DNA of 64,000 nucleotides, taken from positions 82,157,061 through 82,221,060 of the forward strand of contig NW_026262734.1 of the NCBI RefSeq assembly GCF_021869535.1. The letters are read 5' to 3'. Shown in pieces: positions 12,441 through 24,130 of the stretch. The notes below the pieces were generated by a model, which saw only the letters and a program-made list of their open reading frames with translations, ran no database searches and was not told the origin of the DNA. Position 1 is the first letter of the stretch, and every line of letters starts with the position of its first letter. The position numbers were made by a program, and so were the translations under genes. This stretch comes from Mytilus californianus. Taxonomy: Eukaryota > Mollusca > Bivalvia > Mytilida > Mytilidae.

Positions 12441-13110
12441 TGTTGCAGAGCAGCAAGAGAACAAATCGGAAGAAGATAACAAGATGTAGATGAATTGGAT
12501 AAGGCAGAAAAGGTAGAGGTGTTAATCAGGCACGTGATAGCACCATTGATGTACCTAAGATAATGTTGTATGATTCCCAATAAGACAACTATTACTAAGG
12601 GTGCATGCATGAACAAAGATTTGTTCCATGGAATAGATATCAATAAAAATTAACCAAACAACAACAAAGCAATCAAGTATTTGGAGTGTATTACATCAAA
12701 CCGTTTCATAAATGCCGACTGACCAATATTTGCTTCTTACGGAGTAAATAAAGGCTGGTTGTGAAGTATCTGTAATGAAGAAATTAAATATGTGTCATTC
12801 TTAGAGGAGCAGATTCTTATCAGCCACATGATGAGGAATAAAGCACAAATCAGGTAACAGATTGTATTATTGGTATGGAACAGGAATAACTCTGGAATTG
12901 AGGTAGTTGATTTTTTAAAACATAAAAAGTAATAAAACGTTGATTGACAATGAGATAACTATCCCTTAAAGTTTATGCTGGAGCAAAATGTATAACAATT
13001 AAAAAGAGAAAACCAGAAGACTGATTTTTCCCAATTTCACTTATTGGTCCATGAAGTAGTTGTTGCTGGACATTAAGCAAATATAAATGCGTATGTGGCC
13101 TGTTGGAAGG

Positions 13111-13233
13111 TAGTCCTATAACATAAACCTTCGTAGGTTCATATCATTTGCTTTCGACGTTTTTTATCGGATATTTGTTTTACTATCAATGCCGAACCAC
13201 GAAGTCTTATCGGAAGTAGATATTTTCTCGTAG
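13111..13233 (+). repeat. Left terminal inverted repeat of the 3.0-kb element
   Basis: Pairs with 15996..16118 with scattered mismatches over ~123 bp; similarity ends after TATTTTCTCGTAG. Confidence 0.87.
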
Positions 13234-13841
13234 CAAGTTCCAAACGAATTTTTGTGGGAACTTTGAATGGTCATTTGACAATGTTAACAACAATCTTAAG
13301 TTTATTTCTATCTTTAATTTTATAGATAAACGTCTTAAGTATTAAAAAAAATGTCTTACCTTATCAGATGGTGGAGTTATATCCTATTTTGAAACACTTT
13401 TTTAACTGTCCCTCCCTCCTTTCAAATTGTCAAGCGGATAAAGTACGAGAAGTTCCGCAGTCTTTCCGAATGAATAATCAGTTGTATATATTTCAGAATA
13501 CTCCTTGGAAAACGAATTCTTCTGTTGCGTTTTTTATGATTACGACTGGTAATAGGATTTACATCTGATTTCGTCATGAATAAGTGAGCGATCCAAACAT
13601 TAAATAATTCTTTATGCTAAGTGGCAACCACTGTATTCATAAAAAGGGAGGGGTAGGATGATAACGGAAATGAATTTTCTGTCGTATTAATATTATAACA
13701 GGAATTATCAGTATATTAATCGGTTTGCCCAAGACATGTGGAAAATAAAGTATCTGTCGTATGACGATACAGGACAATGCTGGAACCTTTTTTCTGTAAA
13801 AAATGTCACTGAGGCCAACAAAATAACTAAGTAGTCTTGAG

Positions 13842-14478
13842 TGAAAACAACAAAATTGTGACTGATACAAAACAAGTTACAGAACAGTTTAATAACTTTT
13901 TTTTCAACTGTAGCTGAAAAAAGAAAAGATTATATAAATAAAATAAATTTTAAAAAGGCTACTGGCTGTGACGGAATTCCAGCTAAAATTGTGAAACATA
14001 GTAAATCTGTTTTTGCGCCACAACTGACAGATCTTATAAATTTATCTGTTCACTCTGGTGTATTTCGAGATAGACTAAAGGAGGCACAAGTAACTCCACC
14101 TCATAAAAAAATTATCCTTCAGTAAAAACTAATTATAGACCAGCAGTAAGTGGTCTACCAATTTTTTCCATGTTATATGAAAAGGTTTTAGAAACTCAAC
14201 TGTCAGATTTTATTCTTGAACCTCTTTTGTTTAACGTTTTAAAAAACGATAGTTTTTTTATTTTATTAAGCAGAGCTCATTGTATAACTACGCAGATTAC
14301 AACACATTATTGTTCTGTAGTTTTGATTTTAACAAGCTATTATCTATACATTCAAACAATTGATTAACTGGTTTAAATTTAATAAAATGCAAGCTTATAC
14401 TGACAAATTCCAGGTGTTAGCAGTTGGCAAAAAGGCTTTTGAGAAGAGCCCATCAATAACTTGGCAATCATACTTATT
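13842..14478 (+). pseudogene. Non-LTR retrotransposon reverse transcriptase fragment, left copy
   Basis: The frame around 13955 reads Lys-Ala-Thr-Gly-Cys-Asp-Gly-Ile-Pro-Ala-Lys-Ile, a hallmark of non-LTR reverse transcriptase, followed by Glu-Ala-Gln-Val-Thr-Pro. After 14280 come Asn-Tyr-Ala-Asp-Tyr-Asn-Thr (the YADD box with the second Asp replaced by Tyr) and, near 14385, Asn-Lys-Met-Gln-Ala-Tyr-Thr-Asp-Lys-Phe-Gln. Relative to the duplicate at 63211 it has a one-base expansion of a T run (8 against 7 T near 13905), causing a frameshift. It also lacks 315 bp at 14210, covering motifs A and B. It is dead. Confidence 0.85.
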
Positions 14479-14964
14479 TTCATATAAAGCTAACAGAAAC
14501 AAACGACGATTCCAAACCCAATTACCTTCTCTACATAAATGACCGATATAAGGATATAGCCTAAAATTAATAATGGTCATAATTTAAATTACCAACCTTT
14601 ATTAAATCCGATTTTTCTTCTTTTTTTTTATACAAGTGAAATACCCTAGGACTTGTACAGCATCAACAAAAATAAGTTGCCGTGAGAGCGGCCAAGCTGA
14701 TAAATACCCTTTCAATACTAGTAAATGCAACGGTGGTGAGCGAGCCAATCCTCATTCACCAACATTTATCTTGTCCAAGTATTTAAGCATCACCAGAAAT
14801 TAATAGCAAGTTATGGAAGCGGGCAAGGCGATACATGTCTTTCAAAATAAAAGTTCGTAGTTATAACTGGGATGAGCAAGCCAATTTTCAATCACCTGTA
14901 AACACTTTCAATTTTATTGACGTTTCCATTCTTGAAAACACAGTTTATAATATCCCGCCGGTTT

Positions 14965-15125
14965 TTTGTGGAGTTTATTTTGCTCGATCAGTCTTTGTTT
15001 CAATGTTGTGTGTTTTGTGGACTGCTGTTTGTCTTGTCGTCGTTTTTCATTTCTTTTGCCATAACTTTGATAGTTTGTTATGGACTTTTGATTGTCCCTT
15101 TGGTATATTTCGCTTCTCTGTTATA
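14965..15125 (-). repeat. Repeat family C copy inside the 3.0-kb element
   Basis: Reverse-oriented copy: TGTTGTGTGTTTTGTGGACT, then GCCATAACTTTGATAGTTTG, then CCCTTTGGTATATTTCGC. It is single here, with no inverted partner. Confidence 0.6.
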
Positions 15126-15329
15126 ACAAATGGTGATTAAAATAAACTAAATCATTTTTGTATAATGGTACGAGCAGTCAATTCTACTTCATTTCAAAAC
15201 TTAAACCTGTAGTGGCAATTGGTTTTACGGATAGAAATAAATACGAAGATAACATTTATTATTTTATTGATGCAGTGTATATGTTTCAATGTCGGATAGC
15301 TCGTGAATTTGTCTTAATCCCCAAGGATG

Positions 15330-15745
15330 ACTGACGAATATATGCACTTTGGTCTGTATCCGACCGACAGTAAAACCATTTCCAAAGTGGGTAGTCCGTT
15401 TGGCTGTGCGGGATGTATACGTACGCAGCCGCGTCAGGTCAGAGTTTGACGTGTCTCATGTAAAGAGAGCGCCATGCTCTCTGAACGATAAGAACACTTG
15501 CAACAACTCTTTAAGGGATCCGTAGGTGGACTGTTGCAAAGCAAAATTTCTGTCCCTATCCAATATATTCTCATTTTCCGGTGGCAGTTCAATTTTCCCC
15601 GACCTTCATCCCGGTCGACTCATATTACAGAACCTATCTATTGTTTCATCACTATGTACTGAGTATTGTTAATTGTTACTTGTCCTGAACATGCATTAAC
15701 TATTTGCCACTTGACGCAAAGCAACCAACAATCAATCGTCTCATG
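15330..15745 (-). repeat. Repeat family A copy inside the 3.0-kb element
   Basis: Contains GACAGTAAAACC, GCTGTGCGGGATGTA, ACGCAGCCGCGTC and the CATGCATTAACTATTTGCCA end. Confidence 0.7.
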
Positions 15746-15995
15746 TAGTACAAAACATAATTTAAATATCACCGTCAAATTCGTTTTAATTACGTATTCT
15801 TAAAAATATAGAATCAGCACATTTTTTAAAGTAAAATGGCCAGATGAAAAATGTTTGTCGACTGAGGATAAAAAATGATGGATTAGGAACATAGTTTTGC
15901 AATATAAATGCGGTAAGAGATTATTTTCATTCATTTTAAGGTTGCTGCTATAACTTTTAGTAGTTTTTGCAGTGGATAACACATTTTAAAAATGA

Positions 15996-16118
15996 TACAA
16001 GAAAATAACTACTTCTGATAAGACTTCGTAGTTCGGCATTGATAGTAGAAAAAAATATTCGATAAAAAACGTCGAAAGCAAACAATATGAACCTACGAAG
16101 GCTTACGTTATAGGACTA
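15996..16118 (-). repeat. Right terminal inverted repeat of the 3.0-kb element
   Basis: Ends ...CGTTATAGGACTA at 16118, directly followed by the GTTGGAAGG target duplication. Confidence 0.87.
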
Positions 16119-16300
16119 GTTGGAAGGCAAATGGTCTGTCCCTATCCAATTTTTCCTCATTTTACAGGGGCAGTCCAAAATTTCCCCGAACGGCTTCTAT
16201 TACAGGACCTACTTATTGTATTTATTGTTTATTTGTTTTCGTCCTTAACATGCATGAAATATTTGCCACTGGACGTTTAGCAAACATCAATCATCTCAAT
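16119..16300 (-). repeat. Repeat family A copy split by the 3.0-kb element
   Basis: Continues directly from the target duplication with GGCAAATGGTCTGTCCCTAT and ends CATGAAATATTTGCCACTGG. Its other part is the GTGGCCTGTTGGAAGG left of 13111. Confidence 0.7.
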
Positions 16301-16489
16301 AAAGTTGTGGTCAGGCAGTCGAACGGACAATATCTGCATAGTATGTAAAAGTATATGTTTTCCATCCTGAAATCATTAAATTATTAACTACTGCTATGAT
16401 CGTGTGTCTAAATTATACCATTGGAGTTGTTTCGATTGCTCTCAGGCAAGTGACTAGGCTAATAATAGTTGCAATCATGAGGGTCTTGG

Positions 16490-16670
16490 TGGTGGTCTTT
16501 CTTTTCATTTTTCTTTAAATTTTAACAATATTTCTCTATTCTTCATTTATTTTTACCCTTAGTCTCTATTTTTTTATTAAGTGCCCCATTATTCTCTATT
16601 CTTTATTTTTTGTTTGCCCATTTTTCTATACATTTTAGCCATTATTCTATATACTGTAAACCCCATCCGG
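16490..16670. repeat. Low-complexity ATTCTCTATTCTTTATTTTT-type stretch
   Basis: Imperfect tandem repeats of a TTATTCTCTATTC-like motif (16528..16650). No coding signal. Confidence 0.5.
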
Positions 16671-17254
16671 ACCCTACATCATCATAGATCATAGAACAAA
16701 ACGAAAAACACAAAACCGAAAAGGACAACATCGTCTGGCATAAAACTTTCCCGAAACCAGACGATTAAAATCAATTCAACAACTTTTACAGACAAATGAT
16801 CGTTCAGTCATTAGCAAAATTGCTACAGACATTTTCGTGAGAATAGATATCGCCGTAAAAGATGAATTTGATTAACCTTAAAGCGGGGACGCTTTTGATT
16901 TAGGGGAAGGAATCTGTAATAGCGATGAAATTGTGAAAATTGTCTATCATTGTTTCGAAACATTTAAAAAGAGTATCGTTTCTTTTATGAAACTGTGACC
17001 TTCATATAACTCATGACATAGTCCTCAAGGATAATCCATAAAGCATATATTGGAACCCTGGGGAAGACACTTTGAAATATAATCTATGAGTTGGTGTTTT
17101 TGAATAGTTATGAGTTCGGTAAAAATCTACTGTGTTGGAATTAACAGAAAGGCATGATCACATTCGGAATGTTCAGGTGATAATAATGTGGGGAATTTGA
17201 CAAAGATTCACAGAAATCACGTTTACATATTAGCATCCATACTTTGCACTTATC

Positions 17255-17790
17255 GTACACCCCCATGGGTGGGAATAGAAATATGGTCACCCTTAGCCTT
17301 CTTCCGACCAGCAGTAAAACTCTGGCGAAAGAGGGGTGTCTGTTTGGCTGTGCGGGATGTACAAGTTCACAGCCACGTCCGGTAAGAATGGAAATATTAC
17401 ATCCGATACCTCGTGTATTGAGAGTGCCACGCTCTCTGCACGTTCAGAACCATTGAAACAACTCTTTGAGGGGTCCTTATGTGTGTCCGATCAGAATAAG
17501 GACATTAAATCCGATACTTTGTGTAGAGACAATGCCACGCATTCTGAAGAACCCTTGCAACAACTCTTTTTGAGGGGTCTGTAGGTAGCATGTTGCGAAG
17601 CAATAATTCTGATCCTATCCACTATTCCTTCATTTTCCAATGGCAGTCAAAATTTCCCCGACCTTAATCCCGGACGATCTCTATTACCGGACCTACCTAT
17701 TGTATCTTTTGTTAATTTGTTCTCGTCCTGAATTTGCATGAAATATTTCCCACTGGACGTTAAGTATCCAACAATCAATCTCTTTATCTT
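17255..17790 (-). repeat. Repeat family A copy with internal duplication
   Basis: The segment CAACTCTTTGAGGGGTC (~17459) recurs as CAACTCTTTTTGAGGGGTC (~17560), so a ~100-bp central part is doubled. Overlapping frames in this stretch come from the repeat. Confidence 0.65.
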
Positions 17791-17874
17791 AAGTATCAAT
17801 TAAGTAAGGCGTGAGTTACAATAATTTGCCAGAGTATTGTAACATGTCTTTTTTTTCTGTAGTGACCCATAACG

Positions 17875-18290
17875 TGGTATGCTAAACCCCAATCTGAAGC
17901 GTGGGCTTGCGGAGTTTATTTTTATTGATCTAAATAACATACAACATATTATCGAGGATCGCTATCCTTGCTGCGGTCGGGAGCTTGTGTGTGTCAGTGA
18001 ACCCAAGAGCTATGCCAGCCGGAGCATCGTCTCCTTGTAGGGTCACCTATGCTAGACAAGTCGAAGGGAAGAGACCAAACTAAAGTTATCCGAACATCGT
18101 ACGAGTTGCCCGATGTTTAAAATGAAATGGGCATTCCAAGCCGTAGGTCGAGGTTGCTACCCCTGTTGGTGGTTGACGAGATCCTTGCGGATTAAGGCTG
18201 TAGCCAGACTCCTTACGCGGTCCGAAAAATACCCGGACGGACGAGGCTATAATTTCAATAAGCTACTTTTCCCCGGTCCGATTTTCAACA
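17875..18290 (+). repeat. Repeat family J copy
   Basis: Shares GGGAGCTTGTGTGTGTCA, CCTTGTAGGGTCA, ACATCGTACGAGT, GAGATCCTTGCGGAT and GAAAAATACCCGGAC, in order, with 29450..29800. The 81-codon frame beginning at 18113 falls within it. Confidence 0.65.
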
Positions 18291-18644
18291 CATGCATTTG
18301 TACACTTCCTGGCCGTGTTTCCCCTTATGATGTTGATCTAGTGAATGCTTGCTGTTAAACATAGCGTTGCATTCCACACAGTTGTATGACTTCATCTTCT
18401 GACATTCTTTGACATGCCCTGTGATGGATTCTTTGGTGTACACTATAAATGTGCTTGATCAATAGACTTTTGATGACATATATCACACTATATTGGGCGA
18501 GAACTAACATGATCTTTCATATGGCGTCTCAGTCCGATTTTTGAAGCATACTTTTTTCCACTAACATCGAACGTCAGGTTCTGAATTTCATTTAAAGTTT
18601 ATTAAAAAACAAGTTTTTAACCATTGTCCATGTAAACATTTTTT

Positions 18645-18770
18645 CCCGTGGAGGGTTGAAGACTGTATTGTATGGTGCCCTCTCGATATCGTTTGGTTAG
18701 TTTGTAGTTGGGTTACTGTACCATTGGCGTATAACCCCAACATCTCCTTTTATTCGTCATAGACATAATC
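18645..18770 (+). repeat. Fragment related to family K
   Basis: GAGGGTTGAAGACTGTATTG and GTAGTTGGGTTACTG followed by CATCTCCTTTTA resemble the tail of family K. Confidence 0.4.
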
Positions 18771-21728
18771 TGGTTCAAAACAAAAACAACAGATGTATAG
18801 TTTGCTAAAACCCAAATGTAAAACAAAATTATTTTTTGACTAGTATAATGATGTAACAGTGCTTAAAAAAGTTGTGTTGAATAATGGAAAAATGCAAAAA
18901 AGTTGAAGAGAATATTTATCAATAAATTATAAATAAGTTGGCCAAGAAATGGACGTAAATAAAACAAATTTAAGGACTTTAATTTGTTAATAGATCAATT
19001 TCCTAAAACATTATATACTAAGTGTTTATCTTTCTAAAGCATGTTTAGTAAAGTTGTCTCAAAAATGTCTCCCAGCTAATTTATTGATGATGATGGTGAC
19101 TTTATTTCTGATATAACTACAGTTACATCGTTATAGAGATCATATATAAACATAACTATAAGGTACAATTATTACATTATGTGTGAACAATACAATGAAA
19201 TTAACATTGAGGACTGACTTTCACAATAGACCAGTTTCACATAAGCGACTTATCAACGCTGATCTCGAAATCTTATGCGCGTTTGAGTTTAAATCCCGCG
19301 ATAATTAACGATATCATACGTGACAGGGGGCTACATCAAATTGACTCTGATATTTAGCAACACAATAATAAATCAACCGATAATACACATCTCTCTCTCT
19401 CTCGTGGTTTAAGCTGGAGATTATTCAATTTTACGATTTATGAATAAATATTCAGAATAAATAGTTTGACCGTTTATACAGATAATAACATAAATTTAAA
19501 ATAAAAAAATATCCACCAGAGCCAAATGACAGATGAAAGCAACCATATGTCACCATACAGCCCTCGACAATGAGAAACTCTATACCGAATAGTAAGCTCT
19601 AAAAGGTCACGACACAAAACAAATCAAACGAGAAAATAAGTCATCTTGTTGCTGTAAAGAGTTCCTAACAGCTGTGTTTATGGGTTTAAAAAGTATTAAT
19701 CTTGTAATTGCTTTCTTTTGCGTACTGCGCTATGTACATTGCTGTATGTCAGTTTGATTTTTCGTGAAAAGAGAAAAATATTTTGATAAAAAGAAAACAA
19801 CCTAAACATCAGAAATACATTTAATTTCAGTTCTGTTCCAGTATCAATTCCCAGTTTTTCTTAAATATTTTTTTACATCTTCTTGCGACATGCATGAAAA
19901 GGGTTGCCGCCTACATATAGGTTTAGTATCATAGACTCAAACTTTTAATTTTCTTTTAAACAAAAACAGGTTACTGTTATGGTAACTTTTGTGTGAATTT
20001 GTATTGGTACAAGGACATTGTCAAGTTACAAGCATTACTAAATAATCGAAATTTCCACTAATGGTAGTATGGAATTATAAACGAAAATTGATAGAATTTT
20101 TCCTTATATCCTTTGTCGAAGATGTAGTATATATTGTGATATGTTAAAAATATGAAAAACACAATGATAGGTCACCGAGTTTGTTTTCAAGCTACATGCT
20201 GTGAAAAAATGAAACATTTTGTATGGATTATACAGAGAAAATTTTTAAGGTATCATTATATGAATATTTGAAGGTAAAATAAATGATAGAATTTCAAAAT
20301 AAAATGTGAGAAGATAGCTCTTATTAAATGCTTTCAGAATACAAACAGAAAAAATTGAGTCACCATGCGTTTTATCCTGTTTAGCATACATGGCATATAA
20401 CATAAAATAGAACACTTTTCTGTTAACTGTAATAGACGTATAGTAGACAGGGCCCTGGCTCCGTGTTGAAGACCGTACTTTGACCTATAATTGTTAACTT
20501 TTTATACATTGTGACTTGGATTGAGAGTTGTCTCATTGGCACTCATACCACATCTTCTTATTTGTATGTACATTTGTTTCAAATATTTCTGCGTCAGTGA
20601 TGTTTAAGACGGTCATGATAATAAAGTGAGATATAAGGCAGTTTTAAAATACGTATCAGAAATACAGGTTCATGTTCAATTTTCAAACATCACACTATAA
20701 TACAATGCATTCAATACCATTTTAATTTCTAAGCTATTTTTATGATCGACCTCGTCTAAGCAGAGGTTCATTGCCAGTGGCCAGAGTAATGTTCTACATA
20801 TTTTCAACTTTATCAGATTTCATGCCATTAAAAGTAATTGAATATCCTGTATTTACCACGCTTTACCATAAAATAATATCAAACTGCTGAATGACCCTCC
20901 TCCTAAATTATTAAAACATTCCCAGTGGCATTAACCGTACTGGCCATGATATCTCAGTGTAAATTAGGTACCAGGGTTAACATTTTAAACATCTGTATTA
21001 GGGATGACCATTTGATTTTCAGGGGGGGGGGGGTAGAAAATTAATATTCTAGTAGGAGTTAAAAATAAATAATTATGACCCGAAGGCAGGACGGAAAAGA
21101 ATAATCTGCAACACAAAATGCAGGAAATATTTGTGTACAAAAGTTGAATATTTATAAAACTAATCAAATGGTCGCCCATTTTTCAATAACTGTATGTATA
21201 GAAAAGGATACGTTTTTATCAATTGTCACCTGGTGAGATTGTACAAGGTAAAATGAGGATTCCACATAGCTAAGGTGTTAATTGACTTCTTAATTTATGA
21301 CCTAATACTATGTATATGAAGTGAGCCCCGCTTATTTATCTAATTTATTCTTCCCGTTAAGTGAACGACCTCAACGTGAATTCGTGACAATTAAAGGTAC
21401 AATTAGACCAGGCGGCATATCAGATCGTATATTACTGCAACCAACAACACAGCAGTAGTCCGTTTTAAAATCTTTTAATGTGTCATTGTTAATAAAGTTG
21501 TCTCGTCAATATATTTTTTTTATATTTTGATTCAAATGATGCTCATGGACATGTAAACGCAAACACTTAATCAGATGATTGTTTTTTCCCAGTCTGCATG
21601 GTCACTGCTTATCAATCGTTAGCCCCCAGTTGATGAACTCTCGGTAATTATCGCGTGATTTCATAGTTTGGCTAATTAGATTAGACATGCGCAGTTAAAT
21701 GTGAAACTGGTGTATTTTAACTTTGATA
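18771..21728. other. No gene recognised; possible old inverted-terminus element
   Basis: AT-rich. A family K fragment is at 20440..20575. CCAGTTTCAC, CGCGATAATTA and GGGGGCTA at 19231, 19297 and 19326 recur inverted and in the matching order at 21710, 21655 and 21627. Confidence 0.4.
20440..20575 (+). repeat. Repeat family K fragment
   Basis: Contains GTTGAAGACCGTACTTTGAC and GAGAGTTGTCTCATTGGCAC before CATACCACATCTTC. Confidence 0.6.
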
Positions 21729-22059
21729 AATTTACCTAATTTTTCTAAAATAACAATATTTGAAGAGTTAAACAGTTGTTCAAATTTATAGGTTTTAGTG
21801 TTGGAATAACGTACTGTGATAAAAATGTCTATCTTTCTTACTCAAATGTTCCGCAATTCATAATGCAATGGTACTCGTATCCAATGTCGTTTGAGTCACA
21901 GAGCCGGGAGACTCTGTCTTCTCTCGGTAAACCCTGCCACCTTCCACGCTAAATCGGCAGGTGGTGACTACCACATCTATATTTGCACAGTGTATAAATG
22001 TTATTACTAGGTAAAATAAAAAAGTCTTTTTCTAATTAAAAATTCATTTTTAAAAATAC

Positions 22060-23290
22060 GATAACATATAGTTTAGGCGATTCTGCAACAAAGGAAAGCA
22101 TTCTTGTTGAAACTGGTCTTTGAGTTTTTGCTCAATACATTTTGACACCCATTTATCAGCAAACTGTGCACGCCATGCATATATTCGACATACCACAATT
22201 ATCAAAAGATCTTTTATGTACAATATGCACGTAATTCCTATTCCGTAATTAGTATGATATAAAAGCATAATTTTGAATAATACAAAACAAATTTTACTTT
22301 CTTTTCCATTAAGAAGTCTACTCCATAAATTTATCATTCGCAACTTTACAGACACCGTAATGGGGTATCTACCAAGCTATGCATATGCTATAAAATTTGG
22401 GGTAGACTGTTTAAAATTTAAATTTATTTTACAAAATTGTAAATGTACACGTACAAGTATATCTATATTTTCAAATCCCTATATTTCTGATCCATATAAA
22501 AGTATTGGTAAAACCATTTTTTCATATAAGTAAAGTTGACACTCTATTGACAAATTGTTTGTCTACATTTTGTTAATACACTATACATAGCTTTTGTGGC
22601 TTGTTCCTTTAGATATTTTTTATTTGATAAAAATGATCCACTTCTAGAAAATAAAACACCTAAATATTTGTACTCTTTTACAATTTCAATATCGTTACAA
22701 TTAACAGTGAATTTGAGATTTGCTGGCATTCTGCCACTTGAAAAAACTCAGAACTTCAGTTTTGTTTGTATTTATTTTCATTTTCCATTCTTCACAATAT
22801 TCGTAAAAGGTATTTAACATGTACATGATGTATACGTATTGCATACCAGTGCTATTTCTGCTAATAAAACAGTATCATACGCATATAAAAGTACAAATGA
22901 TTTCAAAAACACTGTCAACTCATTAGCTATATCTTGTGATATTGATTTCAAGCCAGTTGTATTTTTCTGTTCAAAAAGAGTTTGTAGATCATTTGAAAAT
23001 ATAGAAAACAAAGCAGATGAAAGGTTTCCCCTTGGCGTACCTCCATCTCACAAGGGACGAAATCTGATTTTGTCCCCTGATGTATAGAACGAGATTTGGC
23101 ACAAACATACATATTTTGAATAACACGAAAAAAATTTCCATTAACAGTATTCTGCAATTAATTAAACAGAAGTAAATTTCGCTGTAAAGAATCAACGCTT
23201 TTTCGAAGTCGATAAAAGCACAATGTTACTTTTTCTTAATGTCTCCTCTAAGATGGCGTAAAAATATTTAAACATACTTTTTAAAACTAA
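22060..23290 (-). pseudogene. Non-LTR retrotransposon reverse transcriptase, degraded
   Basis: Read on the minus strand from ~23230: Phe-Ile-Asp-Phe-Glu-Lys-Ala (motif A), then Gly-Asn-Phe-Phe-Arg-Val-Ile-Gln, Val-Arg-Gln-Gly-Glu (motif B, ~23040), Phe-Ser-Ile-Phe-x-Asn-Asp-Leu, Leu-Leu-Tyr-Ala-Tyr-Asp-Thr-Val-Leu-Leu (motif C, ~22880; the first Asp of YADD is Tyr), and Glu-Tyr-Lys-Tyr-Leu-Gly-Val-Leu-Phe-Ser (~22670). These are followed by Val-Leu-Pro-Ile-Leu-Leu-Tyr-Gly-Ser-Glu and a C-terminal Arg-Met-Ile-Asn-Leu-Trp-Ser-Arg-Leu-Leu block down to ~22060. The pieces lie in different frames with several stops, so the element is inactive. The clade is not assigned. Confidence 0.88.
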
Positions 23291-23739
23291 TGGATTTGAA
23301 CAATCAAGATTAGTGTTTCTTCCTTGATCCGGTCAGTTTTATCATTCATTAAAACATAGATCAAAGAAAGCTATGTACTGAGTATTAAATCATTCACGTG
23401 CCAAATTAAGTCCAGTTCTGCTATATGAAGTCGTGCAAAATAAGTAGGTTCATTAGACTGTGAACAGAATAAAAATGTAGTTAGCAGACTGGCTTGTCCA
23501 TTTATTTGTGTTATAATGTTTGCCTATAAAAACTATAAAACATAGATAGATACTTTTATAGCAAAAATGATCAGACCAGATCTACAAATAAGTCAAGTTT
23601 TGCCGAACTCGTTAGTTGACTCTAGATAAAAGTAATTCCCATTAAACGACGATTTTTTTGTTTTTACACTTTTCTATGTTTTGGGCAAAACTAAAGAAGA
23701 CGAAAGACAAATTGTAATCAGAACTTCTAGACAATTAAT

Positions 23740-24130
23740 TGAACCATGTCAATCGCTTAACAAAACGGGGGGAGGGGGCTCAACCTACAAATGTAGGTAC
23801 AGACGTCCGGCTGAGGTTTTAAAAACACCCCAATTCATTTATACGAAAATCCCTACCCGTTCATATATTTCATAAGAAAATCACAACCCATTTATATATA
23901 TTTCCCAGCTATCATGACATATTATTTCAATGAGAAGTTAACCACATGGAATCCGTGATTCATATTATGAGATAAAAAGATCAGAACACGGTTTTTACAG
24001 ACATTTCAACAGAAGATATACATGTATGACCCAATGACATATACATTTCTACCCATTGATATATTACGTCCGTGAAATTGCACCCCATTGATATATTTGA
24101 CCTTCCATTTTCGATATATTTGCTTAACCT
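23740..24130. repeat. AT-rich degenerate tandem stretch
   Basis: Recurring CCCATTGATATATT/ACCCATTTATATATATT phrases at 23888, 24052 and 24085, with a G-rich CGGGGGGAGGGGG at 23766. Confidence 0.4.

Larger units (their letters stand above)
3025..14310 (+). repeat. Segmental duplication, left copy
   Basis: This stretch matches 50895..64000 collinearly and in the same orientation. Shared landmarks are exon 1 (3656 vs 51537), a TCTAAAGAGCCT-headed repeat (7643 vs 56545), the ~347-bp tandem array (9752 vs 58472), a transposase-like fragment (11880 vs 61260), the inverted-terminus element start (13111 vs 62479) and a reverse-transcriptase fragment (13842 vs 63211). The right copy runs off the window, so the true unit is longer. 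Copy-specific insertions and deletions are given as separate entries. Confidence 0.93.
13111..16118. mobile_element. 3.0-kb inverted-terminus DNA transposon with 9-bp target duplication
   Basis: Both ends start TAGTCCTATAAC when read inwards. The inverted termini (13111..13233 and 15996..16118) agree through CCTTCGTAGGTTCATAT, GCTTTCGACGTTTTTTATCG and CTATCAATGCCGAAC. Outside them GTTGGAAGG occurs directly on both sides (13102..13110 and 16119..16127), a perfect 9-bp target duplication. The target was a family A repeat, which continues to the right. Long termini plus 9 bp point to a Mutator-like element, an inference since no transposase is visible. The inside holds a decayed reverse transcriptase fragment and copies of families C and A, so it has been a nesting site. 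The same left end is at 62479, so the insertion predates the segmental duplication. Confidence 0.85.

Noticed and set aside
12359..12643. 94-codon minus-strand frame also open in the right duplicate (61738..62016)
   Set aside because: It is antisense to the decayed transposase-like fragment, and survival in both arms is explained by the recent duplication.
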